Source of the DNA: Asterias rubens
Taxonomy: Eukaryota; Echinodermata; Asteroidea; Forcipulatida; Asteriidae
Length of the DNA: 64,000 nucleotides
Direction of reading: 5' to 3'
Assembly (NCBI RefSeq): GCF_902459465.1
Contig: NC_047065.1
Span: forward strand, 1,546,309 to 1,610,308
This document shows positions 1-11,800 of the stretch, piece by piece (position 1 is the first letter of the stretch; each line of letters starts with the position of its first letter). The notes under the pieces were generated by a model. The model was given only the letters and a program-made list of their open reading frames with translations. It was not told the origin of the DNA and searched no databases. A program made the translations under genes and the position numbers.

Positions 1-274
1 CCCTACACCCAAAGCACTAACGGAGTCTGTGGAATATGATACACCATTCACATGTATAGATGGTAGTATGTGTCATTGACAGCCATCTTTGATGTATTTA
101 CACTGGAAAAGTGCACGCGTGTACACGCTGCTCTTAGCCAATGGTAGCTCTTCACCCATGTACAATTCATCAAATATGGCGGTCGATGACGCGTATTGCA
201 ATGGAATGAGTCTGAGGAACCTTTCTAGTAAAATAATCCACAGAGAATACTTGAGGGGAAATTGTAGTGATCTA

Positions 275-280
275 TTTATT
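275..280 (-). terminator. Polyadenylation signal candidate for the PIP4P gene
   Basis: AATAAA on the minus strand, about 180 bases past the PIP4P stop codon. Positions 1-459 hold no other gene and are read as its 3' UTR and flank. Confidence 0.5.
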
Positions 281-459
281 CAATTGTACAGACTCTTTAA
301 AAAAACAGCTGACCAAGATCTCCTCAACTTAGTTTCAATCACTTCATCTGAAACAAAAATTGTATAATAATCTCTCATCTTTGGTTACCCACTGCCCGTC
401 TTTGTCAGTCAAGCTTCGTAGGGTTTTGTGATGTGGTGGTGCTAATCCCAAGTCAGTTC

Positions 460-2568
460 TTAGGTTTCACCAGTTTCAAAGTTGCTGACCGTCATGACGC
501 CGTAATAAATCCCTCGCATCAGGTTTAAGATCCCAACAATAAAGGCACCTGGGGTAAAATGGGTACAAATAAAGGGTCAAATCAGGGGTGTTGTAGGATA
601 AATGGGAAGCACACACGGTCAATAGGGTAAAGGGGTACAAATGGGTACAAAAGAGGCTAAATTAATGTTTATTCAGGTAAAATCAGGGGTGTTGAAGGAT
701 CAATAAGGACACAAAAGTACAAAAGAGGCTAAATTAAAGTCACCTGGAAGTGGTATTTTTTCAAAACAAAGCTTTTGTCACTAATATATGTGTTTTGATG
801 AGTGGAATGTGAATATACAGTTAACTAAGGTTTTAACCAAATCAGTTCTTATGTTATTTACAAATTTAAGAGTAGACCCCGACCCGAGAGGGCGCTGTTC
901 GTGACGTCAATCGAGGCAGACTTTGCCTGTAATGCGTAGGGTAAACACAATTGCAAAGTACATGTACGGATCAAGTCGTGAGTTTGTACGTTTCAAAAAA
1001 AAATAATGTTTTTTTTTCCGGCAATGCCGACCAGGTGTATTGCTGCTGAATGCAGAAAAACACTTTTTGAAATGTACCAACTTGGACGTACATGTACTTT
1101 GCATGTGTGTTTACTATACGCATTGCAGGCAAAGTCTGCCTCGATTGACGTCACAAAAGGGGTAGGCGGAGTCAGCCCCCCAAACAACTTTATATATTTT
1201 TTAAACATATAAATCTTGACAAACAATTACTAAAAAAATTGTTTTATTGTTCGTAAGCATATACTCTTATGTTTGAAAGAAAAAAAATTCTATTTCCAGG
1301 TGACTTTAATGTTTATCCAGGTAGAATCAGGGGTGTAGGATCAATAAGAACCAAATATGCACAGTTTAGTGGAAGATCTAGGAACAAATCCAGGTTGAAT
1401 CGGAGAACTACAGGATTAAATGGGTACACTAGGCAGTTGTTGGTACAAACAGGGATTAAACAAATAAGAAAAAAAACTGATGGGTACTTCTAATAAATGG
1501 GTATACTCTACAAACAGGGGAGTCTACAACCGTCAAAAATGGGTACACCAGAGTGTCAACTGGGTATAAATGGGGGATGGAGGGGGCCAAATGTGTACCC
1601 TTGTCTACTCCAACTCTGGGTACCCCATTGTGTATTGAATTGTACTTACCAATCCATACGACGTAAATCCCACCTTGATTTTCAGCCATGGAATAGGTCC
1701 CGAGCTGAAGAGTGAAACACAAACATGGTGAGTTTTACATTTCATAATTATGACAACGGTCAAAATGATGTACAGATTTGTCACATTTACTTCTGTAAAT
1801 ACTTTTTATCCAAGACAGTTGATGTCTCCGAAAACTTCATTAACAAAAATTAATTTTAACGAACACTGGCAGGCCACAACAACAAATACAATTAGGGCCT
1901 ACTTTCATGGCTCTGTTTACCGCCGTATTCTGCGCTTCTGATCACCATTATTGATTATCCCCTTACTGTGCAAGCGCACAATTTCTGTGCTAGCTGTGTA
2001 AGTGAAAGAATGTCTAGTAACATGGCGTATGCAAGTGTACAAGCAAAAATTTCCTGCTAACCCGTGAATTACGCTTGTAATAAGTGCAAAATTCCCTGCT
2101 TCTGTAAGCGTCGATTCTTTATTTACGGTAAGCAGAGCCATGAAATTGAGCCCAGATCTTTGGAAACTATCACAAGCAATTTTTTCTTACCGTAACGCCG
2201 ACTCCAGCTCCAAGGAAAATAAGTCCAACCACAATGTAGATGAGACATCTATTCTTGGCATAGGCTGAACCAACGGATGATCTACGCATTACAAATTCAA
2301 AACAAAATGAACAAAACATAAGAAACAGTGAGTGTAAGCTTTATAAAATCATAAAGACCACAAGTGTTGGTTCTAAAAAGCACGCGGCTGCAACATTTTT
2401 GTACCACAAAATTCAAATCTCTTCTAAAAACTTATCTTATGTCACAGGTTTTCAAGGACTAATTTTGTTGTGTCTGTATTTCTTTGTTTTGTTTTGTTTT
2501 GGGGTTTTTACTGCACCTTGAACACCCAGCAGGGTGGATATGTGCGCATTTCAAGTCTAAATATGTAC

Positions 2569-2600
<32 letters not shown>

Positions 2601-5600
2601 TACCTTATTACACTCAAGCGCATAGGGACTTAGCTGTGATATCGCTAGACAAATGCGATTTATTATTATTATTAAAGGTCAAGTTAAACATCATGTCATT
2701 AACACATACTCCAATGTTGACCATAATATCTACATTTCTAAAAACAAAAAAGCATTTCAAGACAAAAATTCAACTTACACTCTTCGGCAGTAGGGACACC
2801 TGGCTAATGCTGATTTGTGTGGAAACTGCAGAGGAAAACAGTTTTAAAAGATTCAAGGTTAAACTAGTGTGTTATGTCAATCTCGGTTTTTTATGACTTC
2901 TAAAGTAAAAAAGTTATCTTTCTGTAGAAAACCAATTTTTTCCCCCAATTTCCCGTTATTATGTACATTATTTCGTTATTTCTCACTTAAATATTTTCCT
3001 TCTTTTTTTTTGTTTTCTCTTCTTACCACCCCCCTGCTCTATACAATTGTTTATTTATTTTTGCTCATTTTTGTATTGATGTTGTTCGCTTGTTTGTCTG
3101 TTTTTCTGTCCTGTAAGGCATCCCTCTCCAAGCTATGCTTTTCTTCCCCCGCCCCTAACTTCTTGCAGGTTTTGAGATAATAATCATGCTACCTGCTTAC
3201 ATTCAAGGCACTACAGATTTCAGCTCCACCCTACACACGACATATTATGTTGACACCCCGTACAACTAGACAAGGCCTGAGATCTATCAGCTATACGCTT
3301 CATGTTCCTCCAGGTTGGCTAGTTCCGGGGACAGGGCCTTTTCCAATGAACATAGCACCAAGACTCTGGAATTCACTTCTTGAATCCTCAGACAATTGCA
3401 CCACATCACTTTCTTCCGGCAGAAACTTATAACACACTCAGGCCTGATACTTCTTTGGGGCCAACAAAGGCGAGCCTGTATGCCCCATGGTCATTGCCTT
3501 GGCGCCCTTGAAATGCTCTTAAAGTACAATTTCCTCATAGGGTCCCTTTTCCAAGGAGAAAATGCCTTGGTGCCCTTGCCCTTCAAAAACAGGCCTGCAC
3601 ACTTGTTCATGCTTGCTTTCCCGACAATTGGAAAGTACTTTAACTTAATTTCTACCAGACCGTAAGTGCGCCTTACAAATGCTGCACTATTATTATATAC
3701 CCTTAACCAACAACCGAGACAATTACTTACTCTGAAACCCTCGTTGCAATGTCCACATATGACTCGGTAGCTAGCAGTTCTAGTCACGTTTGTAGAGGAT
3801 GGACTCGCAATTGAGACCGTCGGTGAAAGATTGATGACTCTCTTACTGCAACACAATGGAAGAAAACACAATACCAATCTTCAAACCCTTGGATTTAATT
3901 TGGTTTTTATCCGAAGCACTTAAGAAAAATCACTCAATTGGGATTCAAACCCACAACCTTTGCATTGCAAGAGTAATTGAGTTCAAATTTTCAAAGGTTT
4001 TTTATTTTGTGCATATGTTGAGATACACCAAGTGAGAAGACTGGTCTTTGACAATTACCAATAGTGTCCAGTGTCTTTAAGGAAGGACAACCTACCAGTT
4101 GGCTCGAGGGCAAGCGATACGCTTTGATGAGAGTTTGCAGATGAGCAGACAGTTACACGGACAGCGGACATACTTCTTTCCTGTAGGTGCTTCTTTGATT
4201 GGCTGAAGAGAAATTCATAATAGGTGTAGAATATGTGAGCATGCTATTTATGTTGTTATTGGTGTCATTATTATTGCGATGATTTACTTCTTGGGCTGGA
4301 GCTTTCTTAGACTGGGCCCCTGTCTTCATCCCCAAGGATAAAGACGGGTACCTGCTACTCAGATCCAGTGATTCCATTGGATACAATGACATCTATATGC
4401 CAAAACAGTACACTCCTGTTGACTGCGTATCTCTATGTGAAATGTATGAGGTCAAAGGTGAATGAACACGCCGGCTTGATGGCCGGTCTCTGGCATTATT
4501 CACGAGCCTCGAAATGTAACGTCAGATGTTCAGGCTAGAGCTTTCTTTGTTTTGTGAAGGGTTGAAGCGTGAAGGGTTAGGATCAATGTTACAACCTCCT
4601 TCCCTTGAGTTATTTTTATCTTAAATATATTCTTATAATAATACAAATAATAGTAACTTGCATATAATAAAATAAATAAAAACAACCTACAATTTGAAAA
4701 TAAAATTACTGACATTATTATTGGTTATTGACATGAATTGATATTTAAATGGGGAAAAAAGGTAATATTTGCCTTACCGTTGCTTCATTACAAGAGCTGC
4801 ATTTCACAACATGTTGGTGCATCCGTCCCTCCAGGTTGATCATAGCCTGACATACTCGGCAGTTGATCATGGGCACCCCGCCCTCCGGCGCAGGGGAGTA
4901 AGGCGGGGGTAACTCCCCGGGTTGAACGGGTGGCGGGACATCACCTACTATTGGTGGTTCAAGTTCTTCAATTGGTAGGAAAAATAAATATATAAACAAT
5001 CAAATTTTGTTGAAAAACTACTGGTAAATACTGCAACCCATTCTTCACTTGTTTGGCGATTATTAATAATTATTAATAATACAACCATCTGGATTTTAAA
5101 TGTAGACAATGAAGAAAATTAAATATTATTTTCATATTCTTCCATAATACAATCAGGGAGGAGATTATTACTGGGTGTGTTCGATTAGCTTCCCCGGGTC
5201 GACCCCGATCTGCCCCCAGTACGTTCGAATAGCTTTGACATCATTCCAGGGGCTCACCCAGGTCAGCCCCCAGTGTCCTGCTTGTGGAACGGGTCACTTG
5301 GGGCTGGCAGGAGGTGCATGACGTCACCACGAGAGGGCGAGTGATCGTTCAATTAGCTCTTGTCAGGGGCTCACCCGAATGAGCAACGCTAATCGAAGGC
5401 ACCCATTATCAACATGCATGATCCTGATCTGATAGAGAAACCATATCATGCTCGGAAAAACATTTTAAATCGCATGAAACAAAGTACAAACACCGCTTGC
5501 TCAGGTTGGGAAGCTAGAGTAGAGTACTCTGTTTCTTCTACTTCTACTCGGCAAAGTCCCATGATGGGATATCTCACCAAGATTACACACGCGTTTGACC

Positions 5601-6518
5601 GATGAAGCAACCTAGAGTGATTAAGAGTGGATTTGAACTGGGAGAGCGGGGCAGTGACAACAGGCAGAGGAAGATTGTTCCAAGCACAGGGGTAATTCTT
5701 GGGAAAAAAAAGAGTTTTTGTAGATGTTGGTGCAGGATGAGAAGAGGTTTCAAAATGAGAAGCACAGAAAGTTGTTTGGGTAATTTTTGTAGTTCTAGCA
5801 ATAAGCTGTAGGCCCTAAATTTGTTTAAATGATTCAATCAAAACAAATATTCATGATAATACAAATTACATTTACAATTATCAACCATTCGACATGACAA
5901 TAACATTTTGTGGTGTTTGATTCTGAACTATAATAAATTAAGGTTTCAACTTTCAACAAACTGACATGATTTTAATTTTTATTTATTTATAATAAATTAA
6001 AATAGGTCTAGTGTTGTGGTGTAGTAGGCTACTACCGTACCTACCTAGAATCTAGAAACTACTATTTTTTACTAAAATAAAATAGGATGGATACCCAGCC
6101 AGGCCAACCAACAAAGGCCAAAATGGTGAATGAATTAAATGATGATGACACTTTAATTAATGACACATTTATTTTTTATAAATGTCAGCACTGTAGGAAT
6201 AAGTGTAACTAACTGTCAAAAATATAGGTGGGTTTCGCCAAAGTCGACTTATCCAAAAAGTAGGTCGACTTGTCTCACTCACCTAGAATTCAATGCAAAA
6301 CGAAGAGGAAGAACAACAAATGGATCACACAAAAAGGCAATGTTTGCGCCGCTTTAACGACAACCAGTTACAAAATAAATCCCCAGGAATAAGATCAAAT
6401 GTTTACCGGTTGAATTTATTGGAGGTAGAGACGGGGCTGATGGAGCAATCAACTCATTCTCGCTGTTATCCGAGTTACTGAGCAGAGGTTCGCTTTCTTC
6501 CTTGCGCGAGTCCGCCAT
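460..6518 (-). CDS. PIP4P1/2: PIP4P/TMEM55 family lysosomal phosphatidylinositol-4,5-bisphosphate 4-phosphatase, 8 exons
   Basis: Exons in transcript order: 6407-6518, 4778-4965, 4096-4202, 3731-3845, 2779-2825, 2191-2281, 1650-1704, 460-548. All junctions keep phase and give 267 aa, against roughly 257-277 in vertebrate PIP4P1/2. Seen: an acidic N-terminus with EPLLSN, a proline-rich stretch, the hallmark [19 protein letters not shown], paired CxxC knuckles (CPCNC, CGHC, CPYC), a CX5R motif at Cys122-Arg128, and two hydrophobic segments at about 202-222 and 232-250 near the C-terminus. In vertebrates these proteins are late-endosomal/lysosomal membrane proteins reported to remove the 4-phosphate of PI(4,5)P2; PIP4P1 also recruits JIP4 for lysosome positioning. 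The start is the first in-frame ATG, overlapping AAGATGGCGG. The gene probably predates the vertebrate PIP4P1/PIP4P2 split (inference). The tail after the second membrane segment is unlike the vertebrate one. Confidence 0.93.
733..1309. repeat. Palindromic element of about 0.58 kb
   Basis: Outer ends are inverted copies (AAAGTCACCTGGAAGT near 735 and TTCCAGGTGACTTT near 1298). Inner arms about 900-1000 and 1060-1157 are inverted copies sharing the AGGCAAAGTCTGCCTCGATT motif in opposite orientation. Related AT-rich text with AATCAGGGGTGT recurs on both sides (about 590-730 and 1325-1345). It lies in PIP4P intron 7. No coding capacity seen; reads as a non-autonomous DNA element. Confidence 0.6.
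1894..2151. repeat. Palindromic MITE-like element, GGGCCC-TTTCAT family
   Basis: Terminal inverted repeats pair CTTTCATGGCTCTG on the left with CAGAGCCATGAAATTGAG on the right. A relative sits at about 49030-49215 with the same internal AGAATGACTAGTAAC-type text. The termini resemble the widespread CAATTTCATAGAGCTGCT family seen many times in this window. It lies in the PIP4P intron between exons 6 and 7. Confidence 0.65.
2484..2599 (+). repeat. LINE-like 3' tail ending in a (TTA)n microsatellite
   Basis: Text of the form GCACCTTGAACACCCAGCAGG runs into a pure TTA repeat at 2569-2599. This resembles the 3' end of non-LTR elements whose tail is a short simple repeat. No ORF remains. Assigned by general resemblance only. 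Confidence 0.35.
3180..3690 (+). pseudogene. Degenerate non-LTR retrotransposon 3' fragment
   Basis: The forward strand reads ...[11 protein letters not shown]... then ...[15 protein letters not shown]..., with stops and frame changes. The APRLWNSL block is typical of the extreme C-terminus of LINE reverse-transcriptase ORFs (CR1/L2-like). It is followed by a GTGCGCCTTACAAATGCTGCA tail leading into a TTA-rich stretch at about 3685. It lies in the PIP4P intron upstream of exon 5. Too short and broken to be active. Confidence 0.55.
3970..4082. repeat. Fragment of MITE family A (GGACACTATTGGTAATT termini)
   Basis: Contains the shared block TGCATATGTTGAGATACACC and ends in the terminus CAATTACCAATAGTGTCCAG, matching the right half of the full copy at 12148-12523. 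It lies just upstream, in plus coordinates, of PIP4P exon 3. Confidence 0.7.
5172..5405. repeat. MITE, TGGGTGCGTTCGATTAGC terminal-repeat family, copy 1
   Basis: Inverted ends TGGGTGTGTTCGATTAGCTT and GCTAATCGAAGGCACCCA enclose GC-rich text with a CACGAGAGGGCG motif. A second copy at 63005-63260 matches along nearly its whole length. It lies in PIP4P intron 1. No ORF. Confidence 0.75.
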
Positions 6519-6600
6519 CTTCGCTTCAACTTTAACAAAACGCCAGCCACTGAACTACGTCATCGACCATCATGTGACCTTGATCACGTGTGACCATTGT
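6519..6600 (-). promoter_or_regulatory. PIP4P proximal promoter with M-box, CACGTG and CRE-like motifs
   Basis: Within 75 bases upstream of the PIP4P start codon lie TCATGTGA (6570-6577, a perfect M-box), TCACGTG (6584-6590, core of the CLEAR element) and TACGTCA (6555-6561, CRE-like). Vertebrate PIP4P1 is a reported TFEB/TFE3 target, so MiT/TFE control here is a reasonable inference. AAGATGGCGG, a YY1-type motif, overlaps the start codon. Confidence 0.5.
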
Positions 6601-6986
6601 TTACTTTTAAAGTTTTGCCATGATCATGCAATGGGAAAGATAAGGGGATTTGGGGTCCGGGTGTGATGATGAGTAATTGCATGAATTACGAAATTGTCAG
6701 AAGTTTGATTATAAGAAACCAAGTAAAATGTGGGTGTCTTTGAACATGTGAAAACGTATACTTTTCCTCATATCTTTCAACACACAAAAACCAATGTTTA
6801 AAAAAAAACTATTTTGTTAAATTTTTCAAAGATTTATTTAGATGGGTTTAAAATGTTCACATATACTACTGTGGGCTTTTAAGCAACATGGCCACACTAG
6901 GGACTGCCAGTATTTTGGGGGCTTTGTTTTTGGTTGGACACTGCTAATTAGTAGTGACTCATTACATCACTTTAGCTAAAAATACC

Positions 6987-7265
6987 AGCAGGGCCCAATT
7001 TCATGGAGGTGCTTATTATATAAGTAGAAAATCATCAGGGCCCAATTTCAAAAATGTGCTTAGCATGAAATTTCTTCCTTGATAAAAACAGGATAACAAC
7101 CAAATTTCATTTGTTGGATATTGCTTGGTACTGGTATTCAGCTGTTGTTTGCTTATCCTGAAAACCACATGGAAATTTGGTTGCAAAATCCTGTTTTTAT
7201 CAAAGCAAAAATATCATGCTAAGCAAATTTTTGTGCTTAGCAGCTCTATGAAATTGGGCCCTGCT
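6987..7265. repeat. MITE, GGGCCCAATTTCATAGAGCTGCT family
   Basis: Starts AGCAGGGCCCAATTTCAT and ends ATGAAATTGGGCCCTGCT, an inverted terminal pair. A second internal GGGCCCAATTTCA lies at about 7037. Inner text is dominated by GCTTAGCA motifs. It occupies the space between PIP4P and the GST gene. Confidence 0.75.
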
Positions 7266-7489
7266 GACAAATCCCTGCTTAGCAATATAGATCAGGATGC
7301 CAGTCACATATATTGTACGAGTGACATATTTGACTGGTAACCAGGTTAACATTATTCGTTTTTGCTTATTTTTTTTAGCTTATAAATAGCACCTCTGATA
7401 CTTGGTCCCTAGCTGTCAGACGAACAGTTCACAAATAATTTATGCAACCACTCACGTCATTTACCACAGTAAATGAGCTAGGAAATTTT

Positions 7490-8446
7490 TCCCTATGTTT
7501 GTGAAATTTGACACATTTGTCTGAGATCATCTGTAACTATACCTGTAGTTTCAATTTTGATGGTTGTATTTTTATATAGTTACTGATCGTTTGTATTGTA
7601 TTTGCATACAGTTCTTTGTCAAAGCCATTATAATTTCCACAATGAGTGTTTAATAAAGTGTCATCTATCTATCTATCTATCTAACTGGTAGCTTCTTTTT
7701 TACAATTTGTGGGGAATGTCAAATAAAAACACAAAATATAGAACAGCAAAGTGTTACAAAATTATAATTTTATTTCAAAAACAAATCAGTTTTAAATGGA
7801 CAATGCAGAAAAGGTTAACCAAAAAATCAAACATTATACATGTAATTCTTAAAAATAAAATAAAAGTAACATTTAGTACTAGTGTAAGTCTTATTTCTCA
7901 CTAGATTCACCATTCCCCCATCCCCTATGCCACTAATGGCACTAGCAATGAGTAGCATATTCACCAGCAAGTTTGAATCATTGCTTTTGATTGGTCACAT
8001 CACTTTATCATTTTTATTTATTGTATTAGTAATCTTTGCTTGGATCTTAAGATTCAAGTATTGGTACATTATTTAACATTACGTTGACATAATTATGGTA
8101 AGGCTAATGAAATGCATCCCAGTATAAATATTTAATTAATAATAATTTCAAAGTAAGTTCTAAGCATTAGGTTTAGGTTTAGCTGTGCTGTTGAATGGTT
8201 GTAAAATAAAGAACATTACTTTAAATTTCAATCAGCTCAGCAGTTCCCCCGCCACCTACTTTTAACATTAAGTTAAACCTTTTCAGAGAGTATAATGTTG
8301 TTATTTGTCGAAACATTCAAAAACATTCAAAACACTTGAATGAGGTACCGGTATGCAAACTAATAACAGTTGTCTATAAGTTGTAGTAAACCTGAATACA
8401 TGTATCACTATTAATTACTAAGTTAGACAAAAACACAACCTTTAAT
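7490..8446. repeat. Left arm of the 0.95-kb inverted repeat enclosing the GST gene
   Basis: Reading this arm forward matches the reverse complement of 13197-14128 in order: CAGTTCTTTGTCAAAGCC, the CTAT microsatellite near 7662, the ACAATTTGTGGGGAATGTCA block, GCTGTGCTGTTGAATGG, GAGGTACCGGTATGCAAAC, and the inner end at AAAACACAACCTTTAA. Small indels and substitutions are scattered throughout, so it is not a fresh copy. No gene inside. Confidence 0.85.
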
Positions 8447-8808
8447 ATCGCGGTGATAGTCTTTTTTCGTGCGTTACATTTTTGGGGCTGTGCGTGCTAT
8501 CCGGTGTGCCGCGTGCGCCTTGACTAAAGGCTACCTGCTACCCCGTCGGTAGACTTGGTTCAAGTCGGGTCTCGTGCTTGTCGAGTCAATAGCCGCGGCA
8601 GATGAGCTTTTTTTTTAACATTGGCAATCCAGATACTTTCGATGGGGCGCGCTGTTTGTGGGATCAAGCGAATTGTATCGAAGACTAGCTTTGTTTAGAG
8701 AGTAGTTGATGAAGGTTGAATGAAATGAAGCGTATCTTGACTCAGCAATTTTACAATCTTTTGGCAAGAACTAGCTGACTAGTTGTAGGGGAATGTAAAA
8801 CGTCAACA

Positions 8809-11800
8809 ATGTCTCAAAAACACCTCCAATCCGGTAAGTAATTGGGTAATTGCATTAAAATCTGCTTTATTGCTGAGGCAATTGGCGATGTAGAAGAACT
8901 GGCAAGTTTAGAGGAAGGTAGCCCACCTTGTTGAGCTGTAATGACTAAAAATATGGCTCCGCTTTTAACATCGGTCTCATCACTGTCACCGGCATTACAT
9001 GAGACAGTGATGAGACCGATGTTAAAAGCGGAGCCATTAACAGCTCAACAAGGTGGGCTAAGAGGAAGGATGTTATTATTGCTCAAAAAGGTGGCTGGTC
9101 ATCTCGCCACCTAGCAAGCTCGCTACCAACAAAGTCGCCCCCTGCAAAGTCGCCCCCTGCAAAGTCGCCCCCTAACCTGCTCGCCCCGAGTTGTTACAAA
9201 GTCGCCCCCTGACAATGTCGCCCCCAAACAATGTCGCCCCCTAGCACAGTCACCCCCTGACAATGTCGCCCCCAGCCAATAGTTAAGGGTTAGGGTTAGG
9301 GTTAGGGTTAGGTTAGGGTTAGACCTTCCACAAGCACATTACTTCATACGGAATTTTTTCTGAAAATATTTTAACTATATTTTTTTACCATAATTATTTT
9401 AGCCTCAATTATTTTCTGAACAACATCTGGGGGCGACTTTGCTAGGGGGCGACATTGGCTGGGGGCGACATTGTCAGGGGCGACTTTGCTAGGGGGGCGA
9501 CATTGTTTGGGGGCGACATTGCCAGGGGGCGACTTCGTTTCAACCAAGGGCGAGCCGGGTAGGGGCGACTTTGCAGGGGGCGACTTTGTTGGTGGCGAGC
9601 TTGTCACGTGGTGAGATGACCAGTCGTTCATAGATATATGGCGGGGTGGGCAGGTGAGGTGAAGCCTTCACCTTCACCTGCCCACTCTGTTCTTTCACAT
9701 CTTTCACTGAAGGTGGATGCTGCCTTGGGTGGGTAAGATCTTGGATTTAATTTTTGGTTAAACTAATTAATTTATTCCTGTTTCATTAACAGATGTCCTG
9801 TATTGAAACAATTGGGTGGACGCCCCCCCACCAAAAAAAAAAAAACACCAAAATTTGACAAATAATTGTTTAATTTTTACTACAAATATAATTGAGGTCA
9901 AAGGAATAATAGCACAAAGATAAAACACATGTAGAATGCCCCCCCTCCCCCCCCCAAAAAAAAGATTGAAAAGCAGGCTTCGTGAATGTTTTGTGCTAGC
10001 TCGCAAACTTTCACGCTTGGCACTCACAGCTTACCACAGGTCAGGCTCAACAGCCTAGCACATCCCTGTGGAACTATGAGTTTGGTTCCGCTACGGTCTA
10101 CACATGGTATTCAGCGGAATGAACCCTATTTTATAATGCGGGTGCCAGGGGTGTTTTTCGTCTACATCAATTAAAGATTTATTTCACTATTTCATTCACT
10201 ACTTATAGGTGACTCTTTGCCACCACTGACAGAAGGAGCTATGCATCTCTTTAGCATGCGTTACTGCCCATATGCACAACGCAGTCGCTTGGTTCTCTCA
10301 ATCAAAGGACTCAGGTAGGTTTAAATGAGGCGGAGTGTGTCTTTCTGGTCAAACCTGGGGTTAGGCTAGACCTAGTAACTGGGGCGCTGTACCTTTAAAA
10401 AGAAAACTTGTAATCTTTGGGGGTACAACAACTGAAAATTTATTTACAAAAATGAAGGAGTGCACTGCCCCAGTTACTTGAACTTTCCTTGGGTGTGTTC
10501 AACTCTGCTAAACAGGGCATTTAAGGCATTTTGGTACAAGCTGCTTTTGCCCACTATTGTCTCTAAAGGGCTAAAGAAAATCATGAATTATAATATTTAT
10601 GACTTAACATGTTTTTTTTCTTCAAGTTTTGAGGAAGTGAACTGTAACCTATCGCAGAAACCAGAATTTCTGCTTGAGAGGAACCCAAATGGGAAAGTAC
10701 CAGTGCTTGAAATCAACGGGAAGGTCTTCATTGAGTCCAGCATTATCAATGACCTCTTGGATGACCTTTACCCTGACCCACCTCTCTACCCTAAAGACCC
10801 ATATGCAAAGGCGGAGGATAAAATCTTCATGGAAGAATACTCATCCAAGGTATTCATCTATGTTGCTGACAAAAATATTTGTACAATTTGTTGTAATATT
10901 TTCTCTTTCTTTTGACATGGTTATTCAGTAAAAGTGTGTCCAATTTGCTGGAAACGAAAATATTGGGTGTCCGAATTGTTCACTTACAATACTCTTAACA
11001 TAATACCAGATATCTCAGGGTGTCTACTTTAAATCATTTAAATCAGGGTGTCCAAAAGACACCCAGACACCCCTCAGGCTAACACTAAGTTTGGACATCA
11101 TAGAAATATCTACTTTTTTTAGTTACATTAAATTTAGAGTTTCAAATAGTGTAGAATTTAAAATATATACTCCTTTTTCTTAAATTCCGTTGTCTTTTTT
11201 CATCAAGGTGATACCACATTTCTACAAGTTTGCGAAGTCAGATTGTCAAGACAAGGAGGCAGAGGAGAAACTTATGGCTGGTCTTGAAATCTTTGAGGCA
11301 GAACTAAAAAAAAGAGGCACTCCATTCCTTGGGGGTAGGTAGCTCCCATTACAAGATGTACAATTCCTTAAAGGTACCTGGAGTTTCAACAGGAAATGAT
11401 GTTTTCAGTCGAAAATGCTTTCCAGGCAAAATCTCTGTGTTTAGCTTTGAATTTCACTCGTAGAAGGCGCACAGCGATTTTCCTCTGATAAGGGGCACTT
11501 CTATGGGGAAAATGTAACAGTAATGAGGAAAACTTGAAATGGGGCATAACCAGAAAAGCCAAGCTTGCGGTAGACATGCCTAGCTAGACAAACAAAAACA
11601 CAATGGACTAAAATAAACGCAAACTTTTTTTTTTCTCAAATTATTTTCTTTCAAAAGAGGGGGATGTTGTGATATGGGACTACTTTATATCGCCTTATTT
11701 ATTTCCTTGACACATATCACTTCAGTTCCCAAACAGACCACTGCAAAGCAACTCTAAGGAAATTTGCCCAAGTATTGAGCTAAAGTCGTCTATACGATTG

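Noticed and set aside
5583-5837. Leucine-rich ORF on the minus strand in PIP4P intron 1
   Set aside because: Low-complexity translation beside a MITE, no start context, no homologous block that I recognise; possibly repeat-derived.
9371-9631. Proline/serine-rich ORF (repeating SPP and NVAP)
   Set aside because: It is a translation of the inverted GTCGCCCCC minisatellite; periodicity follows the DNA unit.
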